A stretch of DNA of 36,725 nucleotides from Holophagaceae bacterium (GTDB taxonomy: Bacteria > Acidobacteriota > Holophagae > Holophagales > Holophagaceae), in assembly GCA_025361955.1 (NCBI GenBank), contig JANYIU010000253.1:1-36725 (forward strand), written 5' to 3'. The notes under the pieces were generated by a model, which was not told the origin of the DNA, did no database searches, and was given only the letters and a program-made list of their open reading frames with translations. The number at the start of each line of letters is the position of its first letter. Position 1 is the first letter of the stretch. Positions 1-7,799 of the stretch are shown here, in pieces. The position numbers and the translations under genes are program-made.

Positions 1-1
1 C

Positions 2-1156
2 CTCTCCGCGATCCTGGTCTCCATCACCATCTGCGCCCTGGCCTTCGGCGCCATCGGCGAGGGCCTATTCGCGGGTCCACTGCAGGCCCTGCTGCAGCAC
101 CTGCCCTGGCCGTGGCTGATTCATCCCATCGCCTCCGCCCTGGCCTTGCTCCTCATGACCACTTTGCACGTGGTGCTTACGGAGATGGTGCCCCGCTCCT
201 TCGCCATCCGGAACGCAGCCCGCTGGGCCTTGATCACTGCCAAGCCCTTGCTCCTTTGGTCCAGGCTGATCCATCCACTGACGGTCGTCCTCTCTTTCCT
301 CAGCCGGAGAGTGGAGCGACTGTTGGGACTCCACCCCACCGAGGAACTGCCCGAGGATATGCTGCCCTCGGAGGACGAGTTCAGGCGCATGCTGGTCCAA
401 AGCCAGGCCCGAGGCGATCTGGAACTCAGTCGCGCGGAACTCATCGAGAACCTGTTCACCTTCTCAAAGCGCACCATCAAGGAAGTCTCCATCCCGCGCG
501 GACAGGTGATCTTCTTCGACCTGAATCACAGCCTTGAGAAAAACCTGGAAGTGGCCCGAAGTTCCCCTCATACGCGCATTCCACTGGTGGAGGGTGATCT
601 GGATCACGTGGTGGGAGTGGTGCATTTGAAGGAAATGCTCTGGGCCCTGAATGATCGAGGACCTTGCCTGGACCTGCGCGCCCTGGCTCGCCCCGCCCTC
701 CTGGTGCCCGAAATGCGCCTGATCCAGGACCTCCTCCTGGACTTCCAGAAACAAAAACAGCACTTGGCGCTGGTGGTCAACGAGCACGGTGGCATCGATG
801 GCTTGGTGACCCTGGAAGATGTGCTGGAAGAGCTGGTCGGCGAGATCCAGGACGAATTTGATCGCGAGGTCATCGACCTGCGCCGAACCCAGGGCGGGGC
901 TTGGCTGGCTCAGGGGACGGTGACGCTCGAGCAGCTGGAGGACCACCTGCACTTGCGCCTGGAAGCCTCGGCAGGCTCCGTGAGTCTGGGCGGCTACCTG
1001 CAGGAACAGCTTGGCCGGATTCTGGAAGCGGGCGACGAACTGCGCATCCAGGGCTGGCGCATTCGGGTGCTCGAGATGCGGGGCATGGCTCCGCGTAAAT
1101 TCCTGCTGCGCCCAGAACACTCCCAAGCCGGAGAAAACCTTGCAACCCCTCCTTGA
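2..1156 (+). CDS. CNNM/CBS-domain transporter of the HlyC/CorC family, 5' end outside window
   Basis: The frame is open from base 2, so the gene begins upstream; the TTG at 146 used by the ORF track is internal. The visible 384 residues start in a hydrophobic CNNM (DUF21) membrane domain with its typical end (PRSFAIRNAARWAL, then a last membrane stretch). Next comes a CBS pair (IPRGQVIFFDL..., HTRIPLVEGDLDHVVGVVHLKE, then LVVNEHGGIDGLVTLEDVLEELVGEI). The C-terminus has the CorC/HlyC-associated domain (GTVTLEQLEDHL...GDELRIQGWRIRVLEM). Members of this family are inner-membrane proteins linked to Mg2+/Co2+ efflux or tolerance; several were named hemolysin C without a haemolytic role. The stop overlaps the next gene by 17 bases, so the two are probably co-translated. 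The family call is firm, the substrate is not. Confidence 0.88.
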   Translation, partial: LSAILVSITICALAFGAIGEGLFAGPLQALLQHLPWPWLIHPIASALALLLMTTLHVVLTEMVPRSFAIRNAARWALITAKPLLLWSRLIHPLTVVLSFLSRRVERLLGLHPTEELPEDMLPSEDEFRRMLVQSQARGDLELSRAELIENLFTFSKRTIKEVSIPRGQVIFFDLNHSLEKNLEVARSSPHTRIPLVEGDLDHVVGVVHLKEMLWALNDRGPCLDLRALARPALLVPEMRLIQDLLLDFQKQKQHLALVVNEHGGIDGLVTLEDVLEELVGEIQDEFDREVIDLRRTQGGAWLAQGTVTLEQLEDHLHLRLEASAGSVSLGGYLQEQLGRILEAGDELRIQGWRIRVLEMRGMAPRKFLLRPEHSQAGENLATPP

Positions 1157-1973
1157 CGGCTTCATTCTTGCCGCCGGTCTGGGGACGCGCATGGGAGCGC
1201 TTTCCAGGGTGCTGCCGAAGCCAGCTTGGACCTTGAACGGCCGCTCGTTGCTGGCGCTGGGCGCCGAATCCATGCGTGGCGCGGGCTTGGAACACATTGC
1301 CTGCAACGCCCATCACCTGCACAAACGACTGGAGCTAGCCGCGGGCATTGGCATCGAAGTGTATTACGAGCCCATGCTCCTGGGCTCAGCGGGGGGACTG
1401 CGCCATATCCTGGGACGGGCGGCGGATCCCCTGGCAGTTTGGAATGGCGATGCCCTAGCGGAGGTACCTTGGCGTCGTTTCATCGCCGAACATCGCCTCC
1501 GTGGAGCGGAGCTAAGCTGGCTGCTGGTGCCCCATCCAGGAGGTCCATGGAACCCCCTCTGGCTGGACTCCATGGGCCGGATTCTTCCCCCCGGTGAACT
1601 GGGCGCAGGCCCCTATCACTTCACGGGCGCATCGCTGTGGAGTCCCTTTGCGCTTGGGCTGCTGCCAGAGGGGCCGGCCGACACCAAGGCGGATATCCTG
1701 CCGCGGATCCGTCACCATGCGGGGATCGTAGTGGAACCGTTTCCATGGCTGGAGATCGGCACCCCAGACCAGCTCATCGCCGCCGCGGAGACCCTCGCAC
1801 CCGAGCATGAGGGCCGGGTCGCGGGCTGCTATAGCCACCCAACTGCCGTGCTCAGTGGCCGGCTGCAGCGCTGCATCCTCGGACCCGGAGCCCAGCTGCA
1901 TCCCGCCATGGAGGATGTCAATGCCTTGTGGTTCAGGGAGAATGACCGTCAGGTCCGCTTGGCGCTGCCCTAG
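1140..1973 (+). CDS. MurU-like sugar-1-phosphate nucleotidyltransferase
   Basis: I start this gene at TTG 1140 (277 aa) because GGAG lies just upstream and the family N-terminus (LDGFILAAGLGTRMG) follows at once; the longer ORF start at 1011 would add a shadow tail. The nucleotide-binding loop AAGLGTRM, the KP of LPKPAW, the metal-binding NGDA and the late EIGTPDQL are those of NTP_transferase enzymes. Its short length and pairing with a downstream AmgK-like kinase suggest the MurNAc-1-phosphate uridylyltransferase MurU, which makes UDP-MurNAc from recycled wall sugar. The usual PLT after the first loop is replaced by ALSRVL, so a mannose-1-phosphate or other sugar-1-phosphate specificity is possible. 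It is translationally coupled to the CNNM gene. No terminator was seen directly after it. Confidence 0.72.
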   Translation: MQPLLDGFILAAGLGTRMGALSRVLPKPAWTLNGRSLLALGAESMRGAGLEHIACNAHHLHKRLELAAGIGIEVYYEPMLLGSAGGLRHILGRAADPLAVWNGDALAEVPWRRFIAEHRLRGAELSWLLVPHPGGPWNPLWLDSMGRILPPGELGAGPYHFTGASLWSPFALGLLPEGPADTKADILPRIRHHAGIVVEPFPWLEIGTPDQLIAAAETLAPEHEGRVAGCYSHPTAVLSGRLQRCILGPGAQLHPAMEDVNALWFRENDRQVRLALP

Positions 1974-2307
1974 CAGCTGGGATTCGCGTCATGCGGTGCC
2001 CGCATTGCCCCTGAAGTGCGGCTCTGATTGAAGAAAAGCTATTAATCACCGATGCGCACGGATAAATGCAGATAAACGAGGACGGATGCCGTCGGCTTTC
2101 GGCGTCCTGGCCGCGATTCCTGGAGGGACAGCGGGTGCGCCGGGATCTGGGGTGTTATAGCTCAGGCTGAATGGAACTCAGCCCAGCTTTCCTTTGGTTC
2201 CGTTCTGGACTCATCTCCTGGCTATCCGGTTGCCGTTTTTGAAGGCATCGCAATGCCCTTCCTGGGGATCTTTTCACCCGTTGCGCGAAGTTGATTAGAC
2301 TGAAGCG
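1974..2307 (+). other. Intergenic stretch between the MurU-like and AmgK-like genes
   Basis: These 334 bases hold no convincing ORF. A tract of GAT-containing units spaced about 10 bases apart sits at 2047-2088 (listed separately). A short imperfect hairpin (GAAGGCAT / ATGCCCTTC) lies at 2241-2261, followed after some ten bases by a run of four T. It could be a weak attenuator or terminator ahead of the kinase gene, but the spacing is poor. No consensus promoter was found before 2308. Confidence 0.5.
2047..2088. repeat. Degenerate ~10-bp periodic tract
   Basis: The run contains four copies of a GAT core at 2051, 2061, 2071 and 2085, within units resembling caccgat, cacggataaat and gcagataaacg. 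The spacing is 10, 10 and 14 bases. It resembles the low-complexity 'cacggataaacacagat' intergenic elements I recall from some Gram-negative genomes, but only this one copy is visible here. It may be a remnant of a dispersed repeat. Confidence 0.35.
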
Positions 2308-3303
2308 ATGGAACCTCGCCTTCAAGCCGTACTCGAACGCTGGGACTGCCGGGATCCCCGACCCATCAAGGGCGATGCGGGCAACCGCCAGTATCTGCGG
2401 GTGGATCACCCCCAACTGGGCACGGCGATGATCGTGCTCTATGCACCCGTGGAGCCCGGGAAGACCGACGACGCCTATTATGACTACAGGGCCCTCCAGG
2501 CTTACCTGGATCCCGTGGTACGGGTGGCCACCATCATCCATTTCAGCGACGAGGAGCGCGCCATGCTGATGGAAGACCTTGGCGATACGACCCTCGAAGA
2601 ACACATGACCCTGCACCCTGAAGAAGAGCTGCGATGGGCCGGGGAAGTGGCTGAGCAGCTGGCAACTTGGCTAGGGCTGCTCACGGAGGGAGCTCCGCCA
2701 AGGGCCTTCTTCATGCTGCGCAAGTTCGACCAAGCCAAGTTCGCCTTCGAATGGGAGTACTGCCGCCAGAATTTCTTCCAGGATTTCCTCCAGAAGGATC
2801 CGCCGCGCTGGCTGGACCGCATGATGGAGGAGGTCCATGCCTCCCTGGACCCCAGGGCGCGTTTCCTGGCTCACCGCGATTACCACGTCCGCAATCTCAT
2901 GGTGCAAGGGGATCGGCTGGTGACCATGGACTTCCAGGATGCACGCAAGGGCGCCGCCACTTACGATCTCGCATCGATCCTGTTCGACGGCTACTGGGAC
3001 TGGTCCCCGGAAGCCGGAGCCATCCTGCTCAACCGGGTGCGCGAGGAACTGGGCTGGTCCGAAACCCTGCTCTGGGAAGAGCTTAGCCTCAGTGCCATCC
3101 AGCGCAATCTCAAGGCCCTGGGCACCTTTGGCCACCAGCTGGTGCACAAGAAGCAAGCCCATTTCGCCTCTGCCATCCCCCGCACCTTGCGCCACCTCAT
3201 CGAGCAATTCCAGCGCGTGAAGCACGGCGAAGGCGTGCTGGCCAGCGAAAACTGGCTGCGACTGACGGAAAACCGGCTACTGAAGTGTTCTGGGATTCTT
3301 TAG
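2308..3303 (+). CDS. AmgK-like anomeric MurNAc/GlcNAc kinase (aminoglycoside phosphotransferase fold)
   Basis: This 331-residue protein has the APH/choline-kinase fold. The N-terminal lobe reads GDAGNRQYLRV (the position of GDASxRxYxR in AmgK). The hinge is MLMEDLGDTTLEEHM, the catalytic loop HRDYHVRNLM (Asp191, Asn196) and the metal-binding motif DFQDA (Asp208). AmgK phosphorylates the anomeric carbon of MurNAc or GlcNAc so that MurU can activate it, bypassing de novo UDP-MurNAc synthesis. The MurU-like gene just upstream on the same strand supports this, although 334 bases separate the two and the order is inverted relative to the common amgK-murU arrangement. Its stop is only two bases from the convergent adenosyltransferase stop, leaving no room for a terminator. 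Another small-molecule kinase remains possible. Confidence 0.68.
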   Translation: MEPRLQAVLERWDCRDPRPIKGDAGNRQYLRVDHPQLGTAMIVLYAPVEPGKTDDAYYDYRALQAYLDPVVRVATIIHFSDEERAMLMEDLGDTTLEEHMTLHPEEELRWAGEVAEQLATWLGLLTEGAPPRAFFMLRKFDQAKFAFEWEYCRQNFFQDFLQKDPPRWLDRMMEEVHASLDPRARFLAHRDYHVRNLMVQGDRLVTMDFQDARKGAATYDLASILFDGYWDWSPEAGAILLNRVREELGWSETLLWEELSLSAIQRNLKALGTFGHQLVHKKQAHFASAIPRTLRHLIEQFQRVKHGEGVLASENWLRLTENRLLKCSGIL

Positions 3304-3305
3304 CG

Positions 3306-3860
3306 CTATAGCTGTTTCCACTCCACGTCCACCACGCCATTGACGGCGTTCTCAGCGCGGGACAGGGCGAAGAGCCAGTCGCTGAGGCGATTGATGTAGA
3401 TCATCAACTCGGGTTTCAGGTCCGTCTCGGTGCCGAGCGTGACGATCTCGCGTTCGGCGCGGCGGCAGACCGTGCGGGCCCAGTGGGCGAAGGCGGAGCC
3501 CTCCCCTCCCCCGGGCAGGACGAAGCTCGTCATGGGGGGCGCCAAGGCGGTCAAGCGATCGATATCCTGCTCCATCTCCGCCACGGACCAGATCGGCTTG
3601 GACATCCGGGCCTCCAGCGCCGAGAGTTGTTCCGCCGGGGTGGCCAGAACCGCGCCCAGAGCGAAGAGGTCTCGCTGGATCTGCTTGAGGGTCTCGCCCA
3701 CCACGGTGGGTGCCGAGACCTTCGAACGGAGGATCCCGATGACGCTGTTGAGTTCGTCCAGGGTGCCATAGGCCTGCAGGCGCAGATGCGCCTTGGAGAC
3801 CCGGTTGCCGCCAAAGAGTCCGGTCTCGCCCTGGTCACCTGTTCGGGTGTAGATGCGCAT
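3306..3860 (-). CDS. Cob(I)alamin adenosyltransferase, PduO/MMAB type
   Basis: This enzyme transfers the adenosyl group of ATP to cob(I)alamin to give coenzyme B12. I start at ATG 3860 (184 aa), preceded by AGGAG at good distance; the ORF track's longer start (3911) adds residues that overlap pyrE. The family N-terminus MRIYTRTGDQGETGLFGG is the ATP-binding TRxGDxGxT motif, with GTLDELNS following. The C-terminal helix VCRRAEREIVTL...LIYINRLSDWLFALSR (I read it as YINRLSDWLF) is diagnostic. It is the last gene of the leuS-pyrE operon, 8 bases after pyrE. The link to those two genes is probably only positional. Confidence 0.92.
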   Translation of the reverse strand: MRIYTRTGDQGETGLFGGNRVSKAHLRLQAYGTLDELNSVIGILRSKVSAPTVVGETLKQIQRDLFALGAVLATPAEQLSALEARMSKPIWSVAEMEQDIDRLTALAPPMTSFVLPGGGEGSAFAHWARTVCRRAEREIVTLGTETDLKPELMIYINRLSDWLFALSRAENAVNGVVDVEWKQL

Positions 3861-3868
3861 GTTTGCTC

Positions 3869-4498
3869 CTATTCGTGCCGCTTGCTCCAGGCCACGGAGT
3901 CCAGGCGCCACTCGGCCAGAGAAGCCTGATCTCGGGCATCCAGCAGGCCTTTCTCCTGGGCGCGTCGCGCTAGATCATCGAAGGTGGCGAGTACCCGAAG
4001 CCTCACGCCCGAGGCACGGAAGGCCGCGTCTGCCTGGGGAAGCCCATAGCTGAACAGGGCCAGGACTTCCAGCACCTCCGCGTCTTCATGACGCAGGGCC
4101 GCCACGCATTTGATGCTGGAGCCGCCAGTGCTGATGAGATCCTCCAGGAGCACCACCTTGTGACCATCCACCTGGGGACCTTCCACTTGACGGCCCATGC
4201 CGTGTTTCTTGGGCTCGGGACGGACGTAAGCCATGGGCAGTTCCAGCAGATCGGCCACCAGCGCAGCCCAAGGGATACCAGCCGTGCTGGTGCCAGCCAC
4301 CAGGGTCGGCTGCGATTCGGCCGCCCGTTCCGCCAGAATGGCCTTGATCTGCGATCGCAGCGCGGGCGAGCCCAGGAGCTGGCGATTGTCACAGTAGATG
4401 GGCGATTTCAGGCCCGAAGCCCAGGTGAACGGCGACTTGGGCGAGAGTCGCACGGCACCAGCCTCGAGCAGACCGGATGCGAGATCAAAGACGGTCAT
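3869..4498 (-). CDS. pyrE: Orotate phosphoribosyltransferase
   Basis: PyrE joins orotate to PRPP to form OMP in pyrimidine synthesis. The start is ATG 4498 (209 aa), with AGAGGT upstream; the ORF track's 294-residue version runs back into leuS. The N-terminus FTWASGLKSPIYCDNRQL is the orotate-binding region, and PEPKKHGMGRQVEG is the flexible catalytic loop. VVLLEDLISTGGSS is the PRPP-binding motif; the usual DD pair reads ED here, which is seen in many PyrE proteins. It lies 32 bases after the leuS stop and 8 bases before the adenosyltransferase, so it is almost certainly in one transcript with them. Confidence 0.93.
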   Translation of the reverse strand: MTVFDLASGLLEAGAVRLSPKSPFTWASGLKSPIYCDNRQLLGSPALRSQIKAILAERAAESQPTLVAGTSTAGIPWAALVADLLELPMAYVRPEPKKHGMGRQVEGPQVDGHKVVLLEDLISTGGSSIKCVAALRHEDAEVLEVLALFSYGLPQADAAFRASGVRLRVLATFDDLARRAQEKGLLDARDQASLAEWRLDSVAWSKRHE

Positions 4499-4530
4499 GA
4501 GAGTACCTCTTACGTTCAGCGATGACCGGT

Positions 4531-6984
4531 TCAGCCCTTCACGACGATGCTTACCAGCTTGCCGCCGGGGGGTACCACCACCTTGACGACTGCTTTGCCG
4601 TCCAGGTGCTGCTGGGCCTCGGGACAGGCAAGCGCGGCGGCCTTGCGCTCTTCCTCGGTAGCGGAGCTGGGCAGGAGCACGCGGCCACGGACCTTGCCAT
4701 TCACCTGCACGACCACGATCATCTCGTCCGCCTGGAGCCAGGCGGGGTCGCACTCGGGCCAGGAGGCGTGCATGCAGAAACCGGAACCCTCCAGTTGCTC
4801 CCAGAGCTGCTCCGCGATGTGCGGCGCGGCCGGGGAGAGCATCTTCACAAAGATCTCCAGGCAGTGCTGCATGATCGGGCCGCGGCTGGGGGAGTCCGAG
4901 GGCAGGTCGTGGAGCGCGTTGGCAAATTCCATGAGGCTCGAGACCAGGGTGTTGAACTGGTAGCGGTGGCTCAGATCTTCCGTCACCTTGTGGAGGGTCT
5001 GGTGGACCTTCACCAATAGGGATTTTTCACCGATGGTCAACTGCTCCTTGGGGGGCACCGGCAGGTCAGTCACCGTGTGCTCATCCACCATGCGGCAGAC
5101 ACGCCGCAGGAAGCGCGTGGCCCCTTCGATACCTTCGAAACCCGTCCAGTCGATCTCTTTCTCAATGGGTGCCGCGAAGATCATGAAGAGCCGCAACGCA
5201 TCCGCACCGTACTCCGCGATGACCTCGTCGGGGTCCACAATGTTGCCTCGGGACTTGGACATCTTGAACCCGTCCTTCAGCACCATGCCTTGGCAGATGA
5301 GCTTGGCGAAGGGTTCGTCGTTGTGGGTGAAGCCCAGATCGCGCAGCACCTTATGGAAGTAGCGGGCGTAGATGAGGTGCATGGTGGCGTGTTCGATGCC
5401 ACCGATGTAGAGATCCACCGGGCCATAGGCGTCCCACTCGGCGCTGTTGAAGGGCTTGCGATCGTTCTTCGGATCCAGGTAGCGGTACCAATACCAGCTG
5501 GAATCCACAAAGGTGTCCATGGTATCGGTTTCGCGCCTCGCGGGCTTGCCGCATTGGGGACACGCGCAGTTCAGGAAGCTTTTCGAGGTCAACAGGGGCG
5601 AGGGTCCCTGGCCATGGAACTCCACGTCCTCGGGCAACGCCACGGGCAGATTCTCCGCCTTCTCGGGCACCACCCCGCAGTCCAGACAGTGCACGGTGGG
5701 GATGGGCGTGCCCCAGTAGCGCTGGCGGGAGAGGCCCCAGTCCCGGAGCTTGAAGGTGATGGCCTTTTCGGCCTTGCCGGCCAACTGAGTGACCATCAGG
5801 TCGATGGCGGCCTCGCTGGTCATGCCGGTGTATTCGCCGCTGTTGACCAATACGCCGAAATCGTTGAAGAACTCGCCTGCCTTGAGGGCCCGGCCATCCA
5901 TAGGGGCGATGACCGTGGGGATCTCCAGGTCGTATTTCTTGGCAAATTCAAAGTCCCGCTCATCGTGGGCGGGCACGCCCATGACCGCACCGGTGCCGTA
6001 GTCCATGAGGACGTAGTTGGCAGCGAAGACCGGGATCTTCTCGCCGGTGAAGGGATGGACGGCTTCAAGCCGCGACTTATAGCCCAGTTTGATGTCGGAC
6101 ATCAGGCGGTCTTCGCGGCTCATGTGGGCCACCTGATCGCAGAAAGACTGCAAGCCTGGATCGGTTTTGGCGGCCTTCTCGATGAACGGATGTTCCGTGG
6201 AGAGCACCATGAAGGTGACGCCGAAAAGGGTATCCAGGCGGGTGGTGAAAACCTGCACCCGCTCGCCATTGGTGAAGTCGAACCAGAGCTTGGCCCCCTC
6301 GCTGCGGCCGATCCAGTGGCGCTGCATGGCTTTCACATTCTCAGGCCAGTCGATCTGGTCGAGACCGCTGAGCAGCTCATCGGCGTACTTGGTGATGTGG
6401 AAGAAGTACTGCTCCATGGGCCTCTGCACCACAGGATGGCCGGTCCGCTCGTCCTTGCCGTCCACCACCTGCTCGTTGGCCAGCACCGTGCCCAGGGCCT
6501 CGCACCAGTTCACGTTGCGCATGGCGCGAAAGACATCGCCACGCTTCCACATTTGGAGGAAGAGCCACTGGTTCCACTTGTAGTACTCGGGGGTGAAGGT
6601 GGCGATCTCGCGATGCCAATCGTACGAAATGCCCATCTTCATGATCTGGCCCTTCATCTCCTCGATGTTCGAACGGGTCCAAAGGGCTGGGTGGATCTTG
6701 TTCTTGATGGCGGCGTTTTCGGCAGGCAAACCAAAACTGTCCCAGCCGATGGGATGCATGACCTTGTCGCCCCGCATGCGCCGGAAGCGCGCGACCACAT
6801 CGCCCAGGGTGTAGTTGCGCACATGGCCCATATGGATCCGCCCCGAGGGGTAGGGCAGCATCACCAGCATGTAGAAGGTCTTGTCACCAGGTTTCAGCTC
6901 ATCGGCCCGAAGCGCCCGGAAAGCCTTCTCCTGCGCCCAGCGCAGCTGCATCTTCGGTTCCTGGTTCAGGGGGTCGAACGCCAT
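4531..6984 (-). CDS. leuS: Leucyl-tRNA synthetase
   Basis: This class I synthetase charges tRNA-Leu and hydrolyses mischarged products. The ribosome binding site decides the start: GAGG directly abuts ATG 6990 but is spaced six bases from ATG 6984, so I use the latter (817 aa, normal for bacterial LeuRS). The HIGH motif appears as YPSGRIHMGH near residue 50 and KMSKS as FKMSKSRGN near 575. The editing domain shows FTTRLDTLFG and YGTGAVMGVPAHDERD. Paired CxxC motifs (CLDCG, CPQCGK) suggest a zinc-binding insertion. The C-terminal tRNA-binding domains are complete. It is the first gene of leuS-pyrE-adenosyltransferase and sits behind a candidate terminator of the upstream regulator, so it probably has its own promoter in 6985-7025. 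The 641-aa ORF on the opposite strand is a shadow. Confidence 0.97.
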   Translation of the reverse strand: MAFDPLNQEPKMQLRWAQEKAFRALRADELKPGDKTFYMLVMLPYPSGRIHMGHVRNYTLGDVVARFRRMRGDKVMHPIGWDSFGLPAENAAIKNKIHPALWTRSNIEEMKGQIMKMGISYDWHREIATFTPEYYKWNQWLFLQMWKRGDVFRAMRNVNWCEALGTVLANEQVVDGKDERTGHPVVQRPMEQYFFHITKYADELLSGLDQIDWPENVKAMQRHWIGRSEGAKLWFDFTNGERVQVFTTRLDTLFGVTFMVLSTEHPFIEKAAKTDPGLQSFCDQVAHMSREDRLMSDIKLGYKSRLEAVHPFTGEKIPVFAANYVLMDYGTGAVMGVPAHDERDFEFAKKYDLEIPTVIAPMDGRALKAGEFFNDFGVLVNSGEYTGMTSEAAIDLMVTQLAGKAEKAITFKLRDWGLSRQRYWGTPIPTVHCLDCGVVPEKAENLPVALPEDVEFHGQGPSPLLTSKSFLNCACPQCGKPARRETDTMDTFVDSSWYWYRYLDPKNDRKPFNSAEWDAYGPVDLYIGGIEHATMHLIYARYFHKVLRDLGFTHNDEPFAKLICQGMVLKDGFKMSKSRGNIVDPDEVIAEYGADALRLFMIFAAPIEKEIDWTGFEGIEGATRFLRRVCRMVDEHTVTDLPVPPKEQLTIGEKSLLVKVHQTLHKVTEDLSHRYQFNTLVSSLMEFANALHDLPSDSPSRGPIMQHCLEIFVKMLSPAAPHIAEQLWEQLEGSGFCMHASWPECDPAWLQADEMIVVVQVNGKVRGRVLLPSSATEEERKAAALACPEAQQHLDGKAVVKVVVPPGGKLVSIVVKG

Positions 6985-6996
6985 GGACATCCTCGA

Positions 6997-7017
6997 CGGT
7001 AAAGGGTCAGTTTACCG
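6997..7017. promoter_or_regulatory. Inverted repeat in the leuS leader
   Basis: CGGTAAA and TTTACCG form a perfect 7-bp dyad with a 7-base loop, ending about 12 bases upstream of the leuS start codon and just outside the GAGG site. It could be an operator or a leader hairpin affecting initiation. No T-box or other known leader was recognised. Confidence 0.35.
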
Positions 7018-7025
7018 GATCGGAT

Positions 7026-7065
7026 GGAAAATCCCAGGCGCGGCAACAACCCTTGCGCCCCCTGG
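7026..7065 (-). terminator. Candidate intrinsic terminator after the LytTR regulator
   Basis: Read on the minus strand, a GC-rich hairpin (CCAGGGGGCGC pairing with GCGCCTGG, with a small bulge) begins a few bases after the regulator stop and is followed by GATTTTCC. The four-T tract is short, so termination may be partial. It would separate the sensor operon from leuS. Confidence 0.5.
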
Positions 7066-7067
7066 CG

Positions 7068-7799
7068 TCAGGCCTTCTCCCGCAGGCCCAGACGCTCCTT
7101 CAATCCCGGGGCGGCCCCTCGGCTCACTTCCAGGGTGACGTTCCCCTGGAGACGGACGATGAGACGACCGAACTCACCGACCTTGATGCCGACCACGGCC
7201 TCCGGTCGGATCAACAGGTGCCGGTGCCCCCTGGCCAGGGAGGGAAAGGCGGCTTCCACTTCCGTCAGTGACTTCCAGGTGGTCCGGAAGCGTTCCCCGT
7301 TGACGAAGGACCAGACGGCGTCGTCCTCGAAGACGAAGTGGCTCGTCCGGCTCAGGTCCAGGAGCACCAGCCCATCCCCGGCCCGCACGGGATAGCGCTG
7401 CGGAGAGGCGCCCTTGGCGGTCGGGGCGGAACCTCGCTCGAGGCGCTCCCGGACCCTCTGGAGGCTCACTGCCAACCGTTCGGCAGTGGCCGGCTTCAAT
7501 AGGTAGTCCAAGGCAGCGGTTTCAAAGGCCTTGACTGCATGTTCCGCGTACGCCGTCACGAACACCACCGGCAAGTGCTTCGGAAGGTCCAAGGCCACCT
7601 CCAACCCCGAAGCGCCTGGCATCTCGATATCGAGGAAGAGGGCATCGGTCTGACCGCCCGCCTCGAGCCATTCCAGGACCGCCGGCCCGTCCGGCAGTTC
7701 CGCCACCACCTCGCAGCCAGCTTCACGCAGCAGGCGCGACAACCGCTTGCGGTTGAAGGGCTCGTCCTCGGCCACGACAATCTTGAGGGGCTCAGACAT
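7068..7799 (-). CDS. LytTR-family response regulator
   Basis: This is the cytoplasmic DNA-binding partner of the adjacent LytS-type kinase. From ATG 7799 it has 243 residues. The receiver domain has the acidic pair in VVAEDEPFNR, the phosphoacceptor Asp57 in ALFLDIEMPG, a Thr in VFVTAYAEHAVKAFE and the Lys in YLLKPATAERL. The C-terminal half (about 140-240) is LytTR-like: DGLVLLDLSRTSHFVFEDDAV, FRTTWKSLTEVEAAF, and HRHLLIRPEAVVGIKVGEFGRLIVRL. Its start overlaps the kinase stop by 8 bases (ATGTCTGA), so translation is coupled. LytTR regulators bind direct repeats near their targets; the likely target is the promoter of its own operon, upstream of the Spy-like gene. Confidence 0.9.
   Translation of the reverse strand: MSEPLKIVVAEDEPFNRKRLSRLLREAGCEVVAELPDGPAVLEWLEAGGQTDALFLDIEMPGASGLEVALDLPKHLPVVFVTAYAEHAVKAFETAALDYLLKPATAERLAVSLQRVRERLERGSAPTAKGASPQRYPVRAGDGLVLLDLSRTSHFVFEDDAVWSFVNGERFRTTWKSLTEVEAAFPSLARGHRHLLIRPEAVVGIKVGEFGRLIVRLQGNVTLEVSRGAAPGLKERLGLREKA

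Noticed and set aside
464-1306. 280-aa ORF antisense to the CNNM and MurU-like genes
   Set aside because: It spans two real genes on the other strand and reads as low-similarity, Gln/His-rich shadow.
5077-7002. 641-aa ORF on the plus strand
   Set aside because: It is fully antisense to leuS, has no recognisable domain and is His/Val/Gly-biased as expected for a shadow of a GC-rich gene.
6985-7067. T-box or leucine leader for leuS
   Set aside because: The space is too short and has no T-box core or run of Leu codons; only a simple dyad and the upstream gene's hairpin are seen.
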